Below the pieces are notes generated by a model that searched no databases, was not told the origin of the DNA, and worked only from the letters and a program-made list of their open reading frames with translations. A stretch of 64,000 nucleotides of DNA from CAZBSE01 sp964578625. Its GTDB lineage: Bacteria; Actinomycetota; Humimicrobiia; Humimicrobiales; Humimicrobiaceae. Of the stretch, positions 8,956-18,175 are shown one piece after another. Both the position numbers and the translations under genes were made by a program. The stretch's first letter is position 1; each line of letters starts with the position of its first letter. Location: the NCBI GenBank assembly GCA_964578625.1, contig CAZODQ010000001.1, positions 62,001-126,000 of the forward strand, read 5' to 3'.

Positions 8956-9825
8956 TTATCTGTTTCTGCTCTTAATATAATCTTTCAGTGCTTCCTTCCA
9001 GTTTTTTAAATCAGACAGTCCGATTTTCCTCAAATTAAAGTTATCCAGAACAGAATAATACGGCCTTCTTGCTTTTGCTCCAAACTGTTCAGTAGTGATG
9101 GGTATCACCTTTGTATTTAATTTCATAAGCCTGGATATTTCACAGGCAAACTCATACCATGAACAGATCCCGGTATTTGTCATATGGTAAATACCATATT
9201 TTCCGGTTTGTATCAACTCAAAAAGCTTTTCTGAAACATCCAGAGTGCTGGTCGGGGTAAGTATTTGATCATTTACTATTCTTATTTCCCCTTTCTCTTC
9301 AGCTAATTTTATTACCGACTCTACAAAATTAGTGCTCCCTTTGCCGACACATCCTGCATGGCCGTAAAGCCCGCTTAACCTTACTATATAATACTTATCA
9401 AGGATATACCGTATTACCTGCTCTCCCGCCAGTTTGGATATTCCATACAGGCTGAGCGGTCTGGCGCAATCATCCTCTACATAAGGTACATTTTTTTTAC
9501 CATCAAATATGTAATCAGTACTGAAATGTACAAGCGGGATATCAATCTCCCTGCATATCAATGCCAGATTTTTAACTCCTATTACATTTACTTTAAAAGC
9601 AGAAAGGGCCTCTTCTTCACAAAGGTCTACATCATGAAAGGCAGCCGTATTTATAACTATATCAGGCCTGACCTTTTTTAAAACACTTTCACTTACCTTA
9701 TAATCACAAACATCAATATCCTTTAAACCCACCAGTCCCGTAATTTCAATACCTTTCTTTTTAAAATGACTATTGATATCAGTTCCAAGCTGGCCGTCGA
9801 CTCCTATTAATACAATTTTTCCCAT
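8956..9825 (-). CDS. rfbD: dTDP-4-dehydrorhamnose reductase (RmlD-like)
   Basis: A 289-residue SDR that would reduce dTDP-4-keto-L-rhamnose to dTDP-L-rhamnose with NAD(P)H. It has the Rossmann motif GVDGQLGTDI near residue 8, the RmlD-typical NTAAFHDVDLCEEE segment, HFSTDYIFDGKK, the catalytic YGISKLAGEQ, and the C-terminal ARRPYYSVLDN block that marks the family. The start is preceded by AAGGGG. It is the last gene of a minus-strand run, 9 bases after the lipoprotein gene. RmlA, RmlB and RmlC are not in the window, so the other rhamnose steps must be encoded elsewhere or this reductase uses another 4-keto sugar. Confidence 0.88.
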   Translation of the reverse strand: MGKIVLIGVDGQLGTDINSHFKKKGIEITGLVGLKDIDVCDYKVSESVLKKVRPDIVINTAAFHDVDLCEEEALSAFKVNVIGVKNLALICREIDIPLVHFSTDYIFDGKKNVPYVEDDCARPLSLYGISKLAGEQVIRYILDKYYIVRLSGLYGHAGCVGKGSTNFVESVIKLAEEKGEIRIVNDQILTPTSTLDVSEKLFELIQTGKYGIYHMTNTGICSWYEFACEISRLMKLNTKVIPITTEQFGAKARRPYYSVLDNFNLRKIGLSDLKNWKEALKDYIKSRNR

Positions 9826-9834
9826 AAAATCCCC

Positions 9835-10548
9835 TTAAGCTCCAGACAGGACTAAAAATCTTAAAATAAAGTAAATGCAAATCTCGATTACAGCCAGTGC
9901 CGTATAGGAAACTGCGATCCATATGATTTTTCTTTTTCTTCCGGCAATAACTGTTACTCTTAAAATCTCTATGATTATTATGCCCAGTATAAACAGATAT
10001 AAAAATGTGAAGTATTTATTTGAATACAACTTATAAAAGAATTCGGAAAATGGATGCTTACTATACCAGGGTTTCATTTCAAGCTGGCTGAAATAATCTT
10101 TTTCTATCCTGAATACATTATCCCCAGGATTCTCTAAAAAGCCACCTATATTTATTCTGGAAAGATCATATCCATCGTTGATTTTTAAATCAAATTCCAG
10201 GTAAGTGTAATCACTAGGAGTAAAACTAAAACCGTCCGAGTAGTCATTCTCGTTTAAAGTGGCAGAAAATTCTATTTTATCCCTCCCGACATAGATTACA
10301 TCATTTTCTTCCTCCAGTCCTCTTAAGCTGTATTTGGTTATCTTGCCATCGGTAGAAATTACACCATCAAACTTCGTTTCTTTAAGGTCTACACTCCACT
10401 CTACGAATATGCTGCCGTCCTCTTCCCATATAAAATAACCATAGCTGGCACCTGGAATATAAAAAATTCCTGTACATCCAGTAAGAAGCATTAAAATCAA
10501 TACCGCTACAAGAAAGAGTATAATAATTTTATTAGTTACTTTTATCAT
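9835..10548 (-). CDS. Predicted lipoprotein with C-terminal membrane segments, family not recognised
   Basis: A 237-residue protein with a basic start, a hydrophobic segment and a lipobox ending LLTGC, so Cys25 or thereabouts should be lipidated after signal peptidase II cleavage. The extracytoplasmic part (about 30-165) is polar and looks beta-rich, with a FDGVISTDGKI segment. Two hydrophobic helices follow near 180-200 and 208-232, with a basic GRKRK between them. I do not recognise the family. It lies 7 bases from a GT-C membrane glycosyltransferase and 9 bases from rmlD, so a partner role in membrane-side glycosylation is possible but unproven. Confidence 0.7.
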   Translation of the reverse strand: MIKVTNKIIILFLVAVLILMLLTGCTGIFYIPGASYGYFIWEEDGSIFVEWSVDLKETKFDGVISTDGKITKYSLRGLEEENDVIYVGRDKIEFSATLNENDYSDGFSFTPSDYTYLEFDLKINDGYDLSRINIGGFLENPGDNVFRIEKDYFSQLEMKPWYSKHPFSEFFYKLYSNKYFTFLYLFILGIIIIEILRVTVIAGRKRKIIWIAVSYTALAVIEICIYFILRFLVLSGA

Positions 10549-10555
10549 TTTTTCC

Positions 10556-11872
10556 TTAAATCCCGTTATTACCTGATTTATTTTCTATCAGTTTCTTATT
10601 GTCTTTATGGATAAGATAAATCATCCATAACGATACCCCCGTAAAAACACTTCTGAATATATTTACGAATTTGGCAGAATCGTAAAAACGCTCGATAACA
10701 GGGATAATACCTGTCAGATATATAAAATATTTATAATCTATAGGCGCGAAAACAAATTTAGTCACAAGATCTCCCCAATATATCAATATCACCATAAGCA
10801 AAAAAAATTGGATCCAGTGATAGTATAAAAGCGATCTTCTCCTTATGAAAATAATTATAAGAAAAGGAACCGTCCACAATACATACTGGGGATGGAAGTA
10901 ACAGATGCCCACATAAGCCAGGAATACAATTGCCCCGTAATTTAAAAGTAAATCGAAACTTTTCCTTCTGATATGTAAAAAACTAAGGATTATAAATACA
11001 TACACTGCAATAAAAACAAAAATGCTGCTGTGAGACCCGCCTACGAGATCAAACTTCGTGGAAAGGAGATACTCGAAATGCTTGGTTTGAAGCAGTGGTA
11101 TTATAACACTCTTGCCAAAAATAAAGCGGCATAAAAGTTCCACTGCCGCCATACCGGAAAATCCTGCCAGAGGTAATAAAATATAATCCTTTTTGGTACG
11201 CGCCAGATATAACACCAGAAGAGGAAGTATCATTATGGGGAAAAACCTCAGAGCTATGGCAACTGCAAGTGCTAGAATTGCCCAATATTTCCTATCTTTT
11301 TTCGCCAGAAGCAGTGCAATAAGAGTAACAAACACCGCAATGATATCGTGCCTGGCAAAGATATATACCACAAATAATAATATGGGATTAAATATCCAGA
11401 ATTTAAAAACCCGCAGTTTATTTTTGGGCTCCCCATCGAAGGAAATCCTCAGGATCAAAAACATGCATACTATATCGAAAAGAAGATATAATATTTTAAA
11501 AAGGGTCAGCACGGTAAATACATTATAACTGCTGTTGAACTGTATCCAGGATATCCAGGTATCCTTCTCCAGCAGAATGGGAAATAACTTATTTATTGCC
11601 GGAAATATTGATTTTATTATAAACAGATACGTAGTATGAATCATATTGGTAATTATCTGCAGGTTATCTAATCCCAGATTTTTGGTAGAAATTGTTTCAG
11701 CAGCTCTCTGATAGGTTGAAAGCAGGTCTCTCTGAAAAAAAAACGGCAGAAAAATGAACCTTACCAGCAGGCCTATCATGAAGTATTTATAAAGGGTTCT
11801 CAGCGACTTTTTGTCCTCGAAAATCTCTTTAGTAACTATTAAACTTCCTATCTTATCGAAAAATTTTTTCAT
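10556..11872 (-). CDS. Polytopic GT-C glycosyltransferase (GT87/mannosyltransferase-like)
   Basis: A 438-residue protein with about ten hydrophobic segments, consistent with a GT-C enzyme that uses a polyprenyl-phosphate sugar donor on the outer face of the membrane. The first loop contains FFFQRDLLSTYQRAAE, with acidic residues where GT-C proteins keep their catalytic Asp/Glu. ARHDIIAVFVTLIALLLA and the FHPQYVLWTVPFL motif are features of the GT87/PIG-M-like group. It ends 7 bases before the lipoprotein gene and begins 23 bases after the flippase-like gene, suggesting one transcript. Sugar specificity is not predictable. Confidence 0.75.
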   Translation of the reverse strand: MKKFFDKIGSLIVTKEIFEDKKSLRTLYKYFMIGLLVRFIFLPFFFQRDLLSTYQRAAETISTKNLGLDNLQIITNMIHTTYLFIIKSIFPAINKLFPILLEKDTWISWIQFNSSYNVFTVLTLFKILYLLFDIVCMFLILRISFDGEPKNKLRVFKFWIFNPILLFVVYIFARHDIIAVFVTLIALLLAKKDRKYWAILALAVAIALRFFPIMILPLLVLYLARTKKDYILLPLAGFSGMAAVELLCRFIFGKSVIIPLLQTKHFEYLLSTKFDLVGGSHSSIFVFIAVYVFIILSFLHIRRKSFDLLLNYGAIVFLAYVGICYFHPQYVLWTVPFLIIIFIRRRSLLYYHWIQFFLLMVILIYWGDLVTKFVFAPIDYKYFIYLTGIIPVIERFYDSAKFVNIFRSVFTGVSLWMIYLIHKDNKKLIENKSGNNGI

Positions 11873-11895
11873 TTTTTAATAGAATAATCCTGCTT

Positions 11896-12981
11896 TTAAT
11901 TTTTTAAAATTTGCGTTTTATTATTTCCTTTTACTTTATAAAACGGCATACTTAGTATAATTGTGGCTATAACTCCCAGAGTAACGATAAATGCCAGTGT
12001 AATTATATGATAACCAAATGCAACTGCCTCCCATGTAATTCCGGTTATTTTAAATCCCAGTATACCAAGCACCAGCAAAAAAGCTCCTTCATAAGTCCCG
12101 AAGCCCGCAAGAGCATGAGTGGGAAGCACGGCAGATATCTCCGCAGCCACTACAGCCAGAAATATTATCCAGAAATTCAGCTCTGCAAAAGTGTATCCCT
12201 CCGGCTTCAATATAGCATAAATCATCATATAATATGAACCGAATTTCAAAACTCTTATTGCAATCGAAGAAAGATATACTTTCCAGTATATTCTTCTTTT
12301 TTGTATTATTTCAATATTTTTATTTATATCAACCATTTTTTTATAGATGATCCGTACTACTCTGTTTTTACCGATCCTGTATCTGGATAGAATCTTATCT
12401 ATAATCATAAGTAAAAATCCGATTACTTTTGAAAAATAAAATAAAACCAGAAGAAGAACGATAAGAAGTACCGCAGCTATAAGGACAACCGCCAGGTAGG
12501 AACCCGAAAATTTATTGATTAGAACTACGATGACGGAAATTACGATAAGCGAAAAAACAATTACTAGGTCAAATATCAGCACTATCATCAAAGTGGATAC
12601 GCCGATTTCCAGGGGAAACTTGAACTTTCTCTGAAGCACATAAACATAGGATAATTCGCCGGTCCTCGCGGGAAGCACCATATTAAAAGCATTCCTGACA
12701 AGGACTACCAGAAACATATCCGCCATACTGACCCTCTTGGATCCAACCAGTATATTCTTACGGTATGTCCTGATAAAAATGCTTACTGACAATACGACCA
12801 GGGCTATTATAACAGAAAGTCTATCTACTTCCGTAATTGCATCCTTTATCTGCCCAATACTTATTTTACCCAGAAGATAATAAACCAGAAATGCCCCAAA
12901 ACCTACCACAATAACAATATTTATGATTCTTAGTATAAGTCCTCTTTTACTTGACTTCCTATTCTGGTTTTTTATATCCAT
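11896..12981 (-). CDS. Flippase-like integral membrane protein (LPG_synthase_TM family), second copy
   Basis: A 361-residue membrane protein with eight or so hydrophobic segments and a basic N-terminus (NQNRKSSKRG). It shares the family loop with the 2409 gene in the form FNMVLPARTGELSYVYVL and a C-terminal ALAGFGTYEGAFLLVLG segment. The two copies are clearly divergent, so this is not a recent duplication. It stands between the fused GT2-GT4 gene and the GT-C gene. The family may flip or extend lipid-linked glycans, but no reaction can be assigned. Confidence 0.85.
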   Translation of the reverse strand: MDIKNQNRKSSKRGLILRIINIVIVVGFGAFLVYYLLGKISIGQIKDAITEVDRLSVIIALVVLSVSIFIRTYRKNILVGSKRVSMADMFLVVLVRNAFNMVLPARTGELSYVYVLQRKFKFPLEIGVSTLMIVLIFDLVIVFSLIVISVIVVLINKFSGSYLAVVLIAAVLLIVLLLVLFYFSKVIGFLLMIIDKILSRYRIGKNRVVRIIYKKMVDINKNIEIIQKRRIYWKVYLSSIAIRVLKFGSYYMMIYAILKPEGYTFAELNFWIIFLAVVAAEISAVLPTHALAGFGTYEGAFLLVLGILGFKITGITWEAVAFGYHIITLAFIVTLGVIATIILSMPFYKVKGNNKTQILKN

Positions 12982-13037
12982 TTCTAAAATACTATCTATC
13001 TTCTATTTTTATTTTAAGAACCTCTCTAAATCCTTCT

Positions 13038-15545
13038 TTATCTACTTTTCAAGTAGTTAGATATAAATCTTGAAGTCTGCCTTGGACCACTTCTGAAGAA
13101 GTGATAAAAAAATCTCTTTATGAGATAAGAGCTGCCTTTCCCTGACGATTTGATTTTTTTAGCTGATAAGTCACTATTTCCATTGCTGTTTATACTATCA
13201 GATTTCCTATCTTTAAGGGCACTTGATACCGGATCCCGGCAAAAGTCTATAATGGGTCGGCATATCTTTTCCCAGTTATAACCTTCTGCCAATTTCTCTA
13301 TATTTTCTACGCATCGATTATAAAATTGTTTGTCATCAGCAAGCTTTATAACAGCATTAACAATTCCCTGGACATCACCATCTCCTGCAGTTATACCAAG
13401 ACCTTTTCTCTCAACCAGATCGCTCAGGTAATCACCTCTGGTTGAAATTACCGGCAAACCTGCCCAGAGGTAATCTAGTATTCTGGTTCTAAATGAAAAT
13501 CTGGTCTCAATATGTTCCGGATGAGTTATTATTCCTGCATCCGATTCCAGCAGATAATTCTGCCTGTCATTATAGTCAACCCACCCAAAGTTAAAAAAGA
13601 CATTTTTATCATACACATTTAATTTCCTGGCAAGACTAACCGTATCATTTACCAGCCGGAGTTCCTTGACTTCAGGGTTGGGATGCCTTATACCCATAAA
13701 GAACAATTTTATGTCATCTCTCATCTTTGCTATTTCTGCCATTGCTTTGATCAAGGTCAGTGGATCGAACCAGTTATAGATCCCTCCTCCCCAGATAATC
13801 ACAAAATCGTCCTTGTTTATACCACTTATCTTGCCTTTTAATACACCGGTGGTATGAACAGGCTTTGCAGATGGAAGACCGAACGGAACTATATCTATCA
13901 TTTTTTTCAGAGTAGGATCTTGATTGTAAGAGTATGGATTAACCCGGTTTAACGCCGCCAGCATGCCAAGCCAGAAATCCCTCTGCCTCTCTGAAGCACA
14001 TATAAAGAAATCTCCGTAGTAAAACTGCTCATTGAAAATATTATGTATAGATTTATGTATTTCCAGCCTCTTTTTTATAGGTTCGGAGCTGTATTCGGCA
14101 AGTGTCGCCAGATTATAAGGGTCATAAATGTCTATGATCAAATACTTTCCCGAATCTTTTATACTTCTGTATTTAGCAAAAGCCATCCCCCCGCTTAGTA
14201 TAATATCAGCCTGCTCTATAATCCCTTTTAACTTGCTGTCATCTGTAAACTGAATTATTTTAAAATTTTGTTCAGGCAGATCGACTTTATTTGGAACAGC
14301 CAGTATGACTTCCATGTACTGGGATAGAACCTGAGCAAAATTCCAAACCCTTATCGCTGGGCCTGCCATTTCCCCGGAGACGACTTCGCTTGATATTATA
14401 AGAAGTTTTCTTTTTATCTCTTTTTCAAAAACTCCATAAATACCCAGGGATTTTAAAAGATTTATTTGTTTTTCCTGGTAATCTTTGTCAGGTGAAACTG
14501 CCAGGAATTGCCCTTTGAAATAAGAGAAGATTGCTTTATCATCCCTTTTTCTTTTTTCCTGTATATTTTTCCTCTTCCTGGTAAGCTCCGGCAATTCATC
14601 CAGGAAATTCTTTACAGCCATAAGTGAACTTAATGGTTCATACTTTATTGCCCGGGGAGTAATCTTTCTCTGGTCACCAGCGCTGATACTCAGATCATAA
14701 TAGTTTTTATAATCAAATTTAAAATCCGTAAAGATACGGTTAAAAACATTTGCCAGAGAACCAGAAAGCACTCTGGCAAGATTGCTATCATCATAATTTT
14801 TAAAAACAGAATAAAGAGAATTTCTTTCCTTTAAAAATCTAAGCCTATCTTCACTAAAAGCTCTTGAAGTCCCGTGATGATGATGGTAGACAATAGATTG
14901 CGGGGCAAATACAACCTTGTAACCCAGCACCCAGAGCCTCCAGCCCAGGTCAACATCTTCATAATAAGCAAAAAAATCCTGGTCAAAACCACCGGCATCA
15001 AGAAAAACTTTCCTGTTTATCATCATTGACCCGCCGTTTACAAAGGGAAGAAACATGTATCTGTCATGGTTATCATTTTCTACCGGTGTGCCGTAATCAA
15101 TCTGGAAACCTTTTCCCTCAAAATTTATCATACCGCCTATAAAATCTATTTTCTTTCCATCTATAGAAAGAACTTTTGAACCTGAAGCTACAATCTCTTT
15201 ATCTTTATAAATAGGTCTTAAGAGTTCAATCAGCCAGTTTTTATCAACCCTGGTGTCATTATTTAAAAAAGCTATATATTCACCTTCAGCGGCTTTTGCA
15301 GCCTGATTATTTGCATAAGCAAAACCTATATTCCTGCTGTTTTCAATTATCTTCACATTGGGATAATTCTGCTTTATTAAAACCAGGGATCTGTCAGTTG
15401 AACCATTATCCACTACTATGACTTCCAGTTTATCCTGAGGGTAGTTCAAATCTTTTAAGCTATTAAGACACTCTTTTAAATATTTTTCTCCGTTAAGATT
15501 AACAATCAATACTGAAGCCTTGGGGAAAGTAAGAATATCTTTCAT
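13038..15545 (-). CDS. Bifunctional GT2-GT4 glycosyltransferase
   Basis: An 835-residue two-domain enzyme. The N-terminal GT-A (GT2, about 8-300) has ASVLIVNLNGEKYLKECL, VVDNGS, FLNNDTRVD (the DxD-like metal site) and FFAYYEDVDLGWRLW, the pattern of rhamnosyltransferase-like GT2 proteins. A linker with a basic helix near 330-350 leads to a GT-B (GT4, about 385-780) with SGEMAGPAIRVWNFA, IIWGGGIYNWFDP and LWAGLPVISTRGD. Each half is near normal length, so one polypeptide could add two sugars in turn. The C-terminal ~55 residues are basic and serine-rich. The ATG follows TAGGAG. It heads the 15.5-9 kb run. Confidence 0.9.
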   Translation of the reverse strand: MKDILTFPKASVLIVNLNGEKYLKECLNSLKDLNYPQDKLEVIVVDNGSTDRSLVLIKQNYPNVKIIENSRNIGFAYANNQAAKAAEGEYIAFLNNDTRVDKNWLIELLRPIYKDKEIVASGSKVLSIDGKKIDFIGGMINFEGKGFQIDYGTPVENDNHDRYMFLPFVNGGSMMINRKVFLDAGGFDQDFFAYYEDVDLGWRLWVLGYKVVFAPQSIVYHHHHGTSRAFSEDRLRFLKERNSLYSVFKNYDDSNLARVLSGSLANVFNRIFTDFKFDYKNYYDLSISAGDQRKITPRAIKYEPLSSLMAVKNFLDELPELTRKRKNIQEKRKRDDKAIFSYFKGQFLAVSPDKDYQEKQINLLKSLGIYGVFEKEIKRKLLIISSEVVSGEMAGPAIRVWNFAQVLSQYMEVILAVPNKVDLPEQNFKIIQFTDDSKLKGIIEQADIILSGGMAFAKYRSIKDSGKYLIIDIYDPYNLATLAEYSSEPIKKRLEIHKSIHNIFNEQFYYGDFFICASERQRDFWLGMLAALNRVNPYSYNQDPTLKKMIDIVPFGLPSAKPVHTTGVLKGKISGINKDDFVIIWGGGIYNWFDPLTLIKAMAEIAKMRDDIKLFFMGIRHPNPEVKELRLVNDTVSLARKLNVYDKNVFFNFGWVDYNDRQNYLLESDAGIITHPEHIETRFSFRTRILDYLWAGLPVISTRGDYLSDLVERKGLGITAGDGDVQGIVNAVIKLADDKQFYNRCVENIEKLAEGYNWEKICRPIIDFCRDPVSSALKDRKSDSINSNGNSDLSAKKIKSSGKGSSYLIKRFFYHFFRSGPRQTSRFISNYLKSR

Positions 15546-15808
15546 AAAAATTAATCTCCTAAAATTTATATCTTAAAACATTAGACAGATTAGAGTAAAT
15601 TATAACAGACAATTTATTTTTTTACATAAAATCTATCCATAAGTAAACCAGGATGTAATCCATATCATAATAAAAACAATAAAATGGTTTTTACAATTTG
15701 CCTCGTTTATAAATATTTTCCTTTATAATTGATATAATGATAAAATTTAATTTATAATTTTAAGCTTTAGAATCGTATTTATCATAAAATATAAAAAAGT
15801 TTTAAAAC
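15546..15808. promoter_or_regulatory. Divergent promoter region between the two fused glycosyltransferase genes
   Basis: This 263-base AT-rich spacer separates two outward-facing genes, so both promoters should lie here. On the minus strand a TATAAT hexamer (within GTTATAATTT, near 15597-15605) sits at a plausible distance from the 15545 start. On the plus strand overlapping TATAAT-like hexamers lie in TTTATAATTGATATAATG near 15720-15740, with a weak TTGCCT about 20 bases upstream. The -35 elements are poor, so exact promoter calls are tentative. Confidence 0.35.
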
Positions 15809-18175
15809 ATGAAACAAATAAATATAGCTTTTATAACCGACAGAATGATAAAAGGCCATGGTGTTGACTTGGTAGTAGACAGGCTGGCAGACGGCCTGGC
15901 AAAAATAGGCTATGATTGTAAAGTTTACTGCAATTACTTCGATGAGACTTTTATAAACCGAAAGTCATACAATATAGAGAAATTCCACTACTTCAAACCT
16001 GATGTAAATCCGATAGTTTATGAAAGAAGAATTAGAAAATTAGTCCCTTACCTTAACAGCAAAGATATTGACCTTTTTATTATACAGTCATTTCCTTTCT
16101 ATAGTTTAATACCAAAATTAAGCAAACCGGTTTTAGTGGTTGACCATGGAATAATATCAGTCAGCGGACTGCCGTCAAAAAGAAGATTGAGATATAAATA
16201 TATGGAGATAAGCCAGAATATCTCATATTTTAAAAAAGCAAATAAAATTGTGACTGTCTCCAAATATTTATTAAATTGCCTGTCCAAAAATCTACAGGAA
16301 AAAGCTTCTTTTATCTACAATGGCTGTGACCATTACCAGCAAAAGACGATCGGCATGGAAAAGATCAAGAACTTCAGAAACGAGATAGGGGCAGGCCCGG
16401 AAGACATACTTCTCCTGTTTGTAGGAAGATTAAACCTTACCAATCAGCCTTATAAAGGATTGTCAGAACTTATTGGCATCTATCAAAACATTTCAAACAA
16501 ATATAAAAATGTAAAACTTCTTGCAGTGGGATATGGCACAAAAAATGATGAAGAACTGCTCAAGAACCAGGGAGTATTATCTATAAGCAACGCTCCGGAA
16601 GAACTTATGCCTTTAATATACAAATCCTGTGATATTTATACTACCTGTTCACACTGGGAAGGATTTGACCTGCCTATTGCAGAAGCTCACAGTTTCCAGA
16701 GACCGACCCTTTGCTATGATATCGGTGCCCACTCCGAAATCTCCAGAAACGGGAAGACAGGATTTGTAGTAAAGAACCGGAGTGAATTTACAAAGAAATT
16801 AGAGAACCTTATTAAAAATCCAAAGCTGAGAATAGAAATGGGAAAAAATGCCTTAGAATATGCCAAAAAATTTACCTGGGAGAATAGTGTAAAAAAATAT
16901 CACAGGATAATTAAAAAAATGCTTAATATAGCTGATTCGGATATCAAAGCCAAACCTTCTATCGACAGACACAAACCATTGTGGGGTAAAGATGTGTCAG
17001 TAATCATTGTCAACTACAACTCAAGTTATCCTGTACTGAAAGAATGCCTGGATTCTATTAAGAACCAATCATTCAAGAACATTGATATCATTATTTTTGA
17101 CAATAACTCCACCATTAATGTTCTTGAGGATATAAAAAGAGAATTTAAAGATATAAAGATAATATTTTCAAAAAAGAATCTCGGCCTGGGAGAAGGTATA
17201 AACCAGGCCCTAAAATATGCCGGCTCGGATCTGGTCTTAATATCAAATTTTGATCTGATATACAATCACGATGCTGTCGAACAAATGGTAAACTACATTA
17301 ACAGTCTTGAAAGCACATATTTAGGTGTAGCTCCAAAAATCAAACTTTACTACCAGAAAGATTTTTTAGAAAGTACGGGCATCTATATTGATGAAAATTT
17401 TTATATAGGCCATTACGGACTGGGGCAGTTAGATCTAAGCCAGTACAATAAAGAAGAAGATATCTTTGGAGTATCTTTTGTATCCTGCCTGATAAAACGC
17501 GATGCTTTTCTTGAAAATAAGGTTGGGCTAATCGACCCTACTTTATTCTTATTTTATGAAGACGTTGACTTCTGCTACAGGGCAAATCTTCATGGATACA
17601 GATTCCGGTCCTGTTCCCCTGCCATATGTTATCATAAATATGCATACAGCTTTAGAGATGAAGCTACTGCTTTTCAGACAAAATATTATTACCAGAAGCT
17701 GAATCTTTTAAAAACAGCCTATAAAAATGCGGAACTGCATAACCTTAATAGAATCATTTCAAATGAACTTAATATCCAGAAACAGAACTTAAAAGACATC
17801 AACCTTAAAGCAACTGCCAAGAAAATAATAAGTGAGTTTAAAAAAAGTATAAGATATCTTAAGAACAAAAGACAGTTTATCCAGTTCTCCAGACAGATAT
17901 TTGATACCGATATTATAAGATACAGCTGGGGAGAGGAAGTTTATTTCGATATCGTAAAAAATGAACCAGTTTATTCCATAGATAATCTTTATCAGTCTTA
18001 CCGCAGGTTATTTTCCCTTATGGGAAATGAAAGATATGGATTATATGTTAATTATCTGATGAACCTGAAAGACACTAAATTTAAAACTGAAACCAGCTTG
18101 TTTAAAAATATTCTTCATAGTAAATTAGAATATGAACCCACTTCAGTCCATAAATTTATAGATAAACTACAATGA
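15809..18175 (+). CDS. Bifunctional GT4-GT2 glycosyltransferase
   Basis: A 788-residue protein with the domain order of its divergent neighbour reversed. Residues 1-375 are a GT-B GT4 domain with LLFVGRLNLTNQPYKG, HWEGFDLPIAEAHS (the EX7E signature) and a MGKNALEYAKKFTWE tail. Residues about 395-650 are a GT-A GT2 domain with VSVIIVNYNSSY, IIFDNNS, LISNFDLIYN and LFYEDVDFCYR. A helical C-terminal tail of about 130 residues matches nothing I recognise. The next gene starts inside its last codons (ATGA overlap), so translation is coupled. Both active sites look intact by eye. Confidence 0.9.
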   Translation: MKQINIAFITDRMIKGHGVDLVVDRLADGLAKIGYDCKVYCNYFDETFINRKSYNIEKFHYFKPDVNPIVYERRIRKLVPYLNSKDIDLFIIQSFPFYSLIPKLSKPVLVVDHGIISVSGLPSKRRLRYKYMEISQNISYFKKANKIVTVSKYLLNCLSKNLQEKASFIYNGCDHYQQKTIGMEKIKNFRNEIGAGPEDILLLFVGRLNLTNQPYKGLSELIGIYQNISNKYKNVKLLAVGYGTKNDEELLKNQGVLSISNAPEELMPLIYKSCDIYTTCSHWEGFDLPIAEAHSFQRPTLCYDIGAHSEISRNGKTGFVVKNRSEFTKKLENLIKNPKLRIEMGKNALEYAKKFTWENSVKKYHRIIKKMLNIADSDIKAKPSIDRHKPLWGKDVSVIIVNYNSSYPVLKECLDSIKNQSFKNIDIIIFDNNSTINVLEDIKREFKDIKIIFSKKNLGLGEGINQALKYAGSDLVLISNFDLIYNHDAVEQMVNYINSLESTYLGVAPKIKLYYQKDFLESTGIYIDENFYIGHYGLGQLDLSQYNKEEDIFGVSFVSCLIKRDAFLENKVGLIDPTLFLFYEDVDFCYRANLHGYRFRSCSPAICYHKYAYSFRDEATAFQTKYYYQKLNLLKTAYKNAELHNLNRIISNELNIQKQNLKDINLKATAKKIISEFKKSIRYLKNKRQFIQFSRQIFDTDIIRYSWGEEVYFDIVKNEPVYSIDNLYQSYRRLFSLMGNERYGLYVNYLMNLKDTKFKTETSLFKNILHSKLEYEPTSVHKFIDKLQ

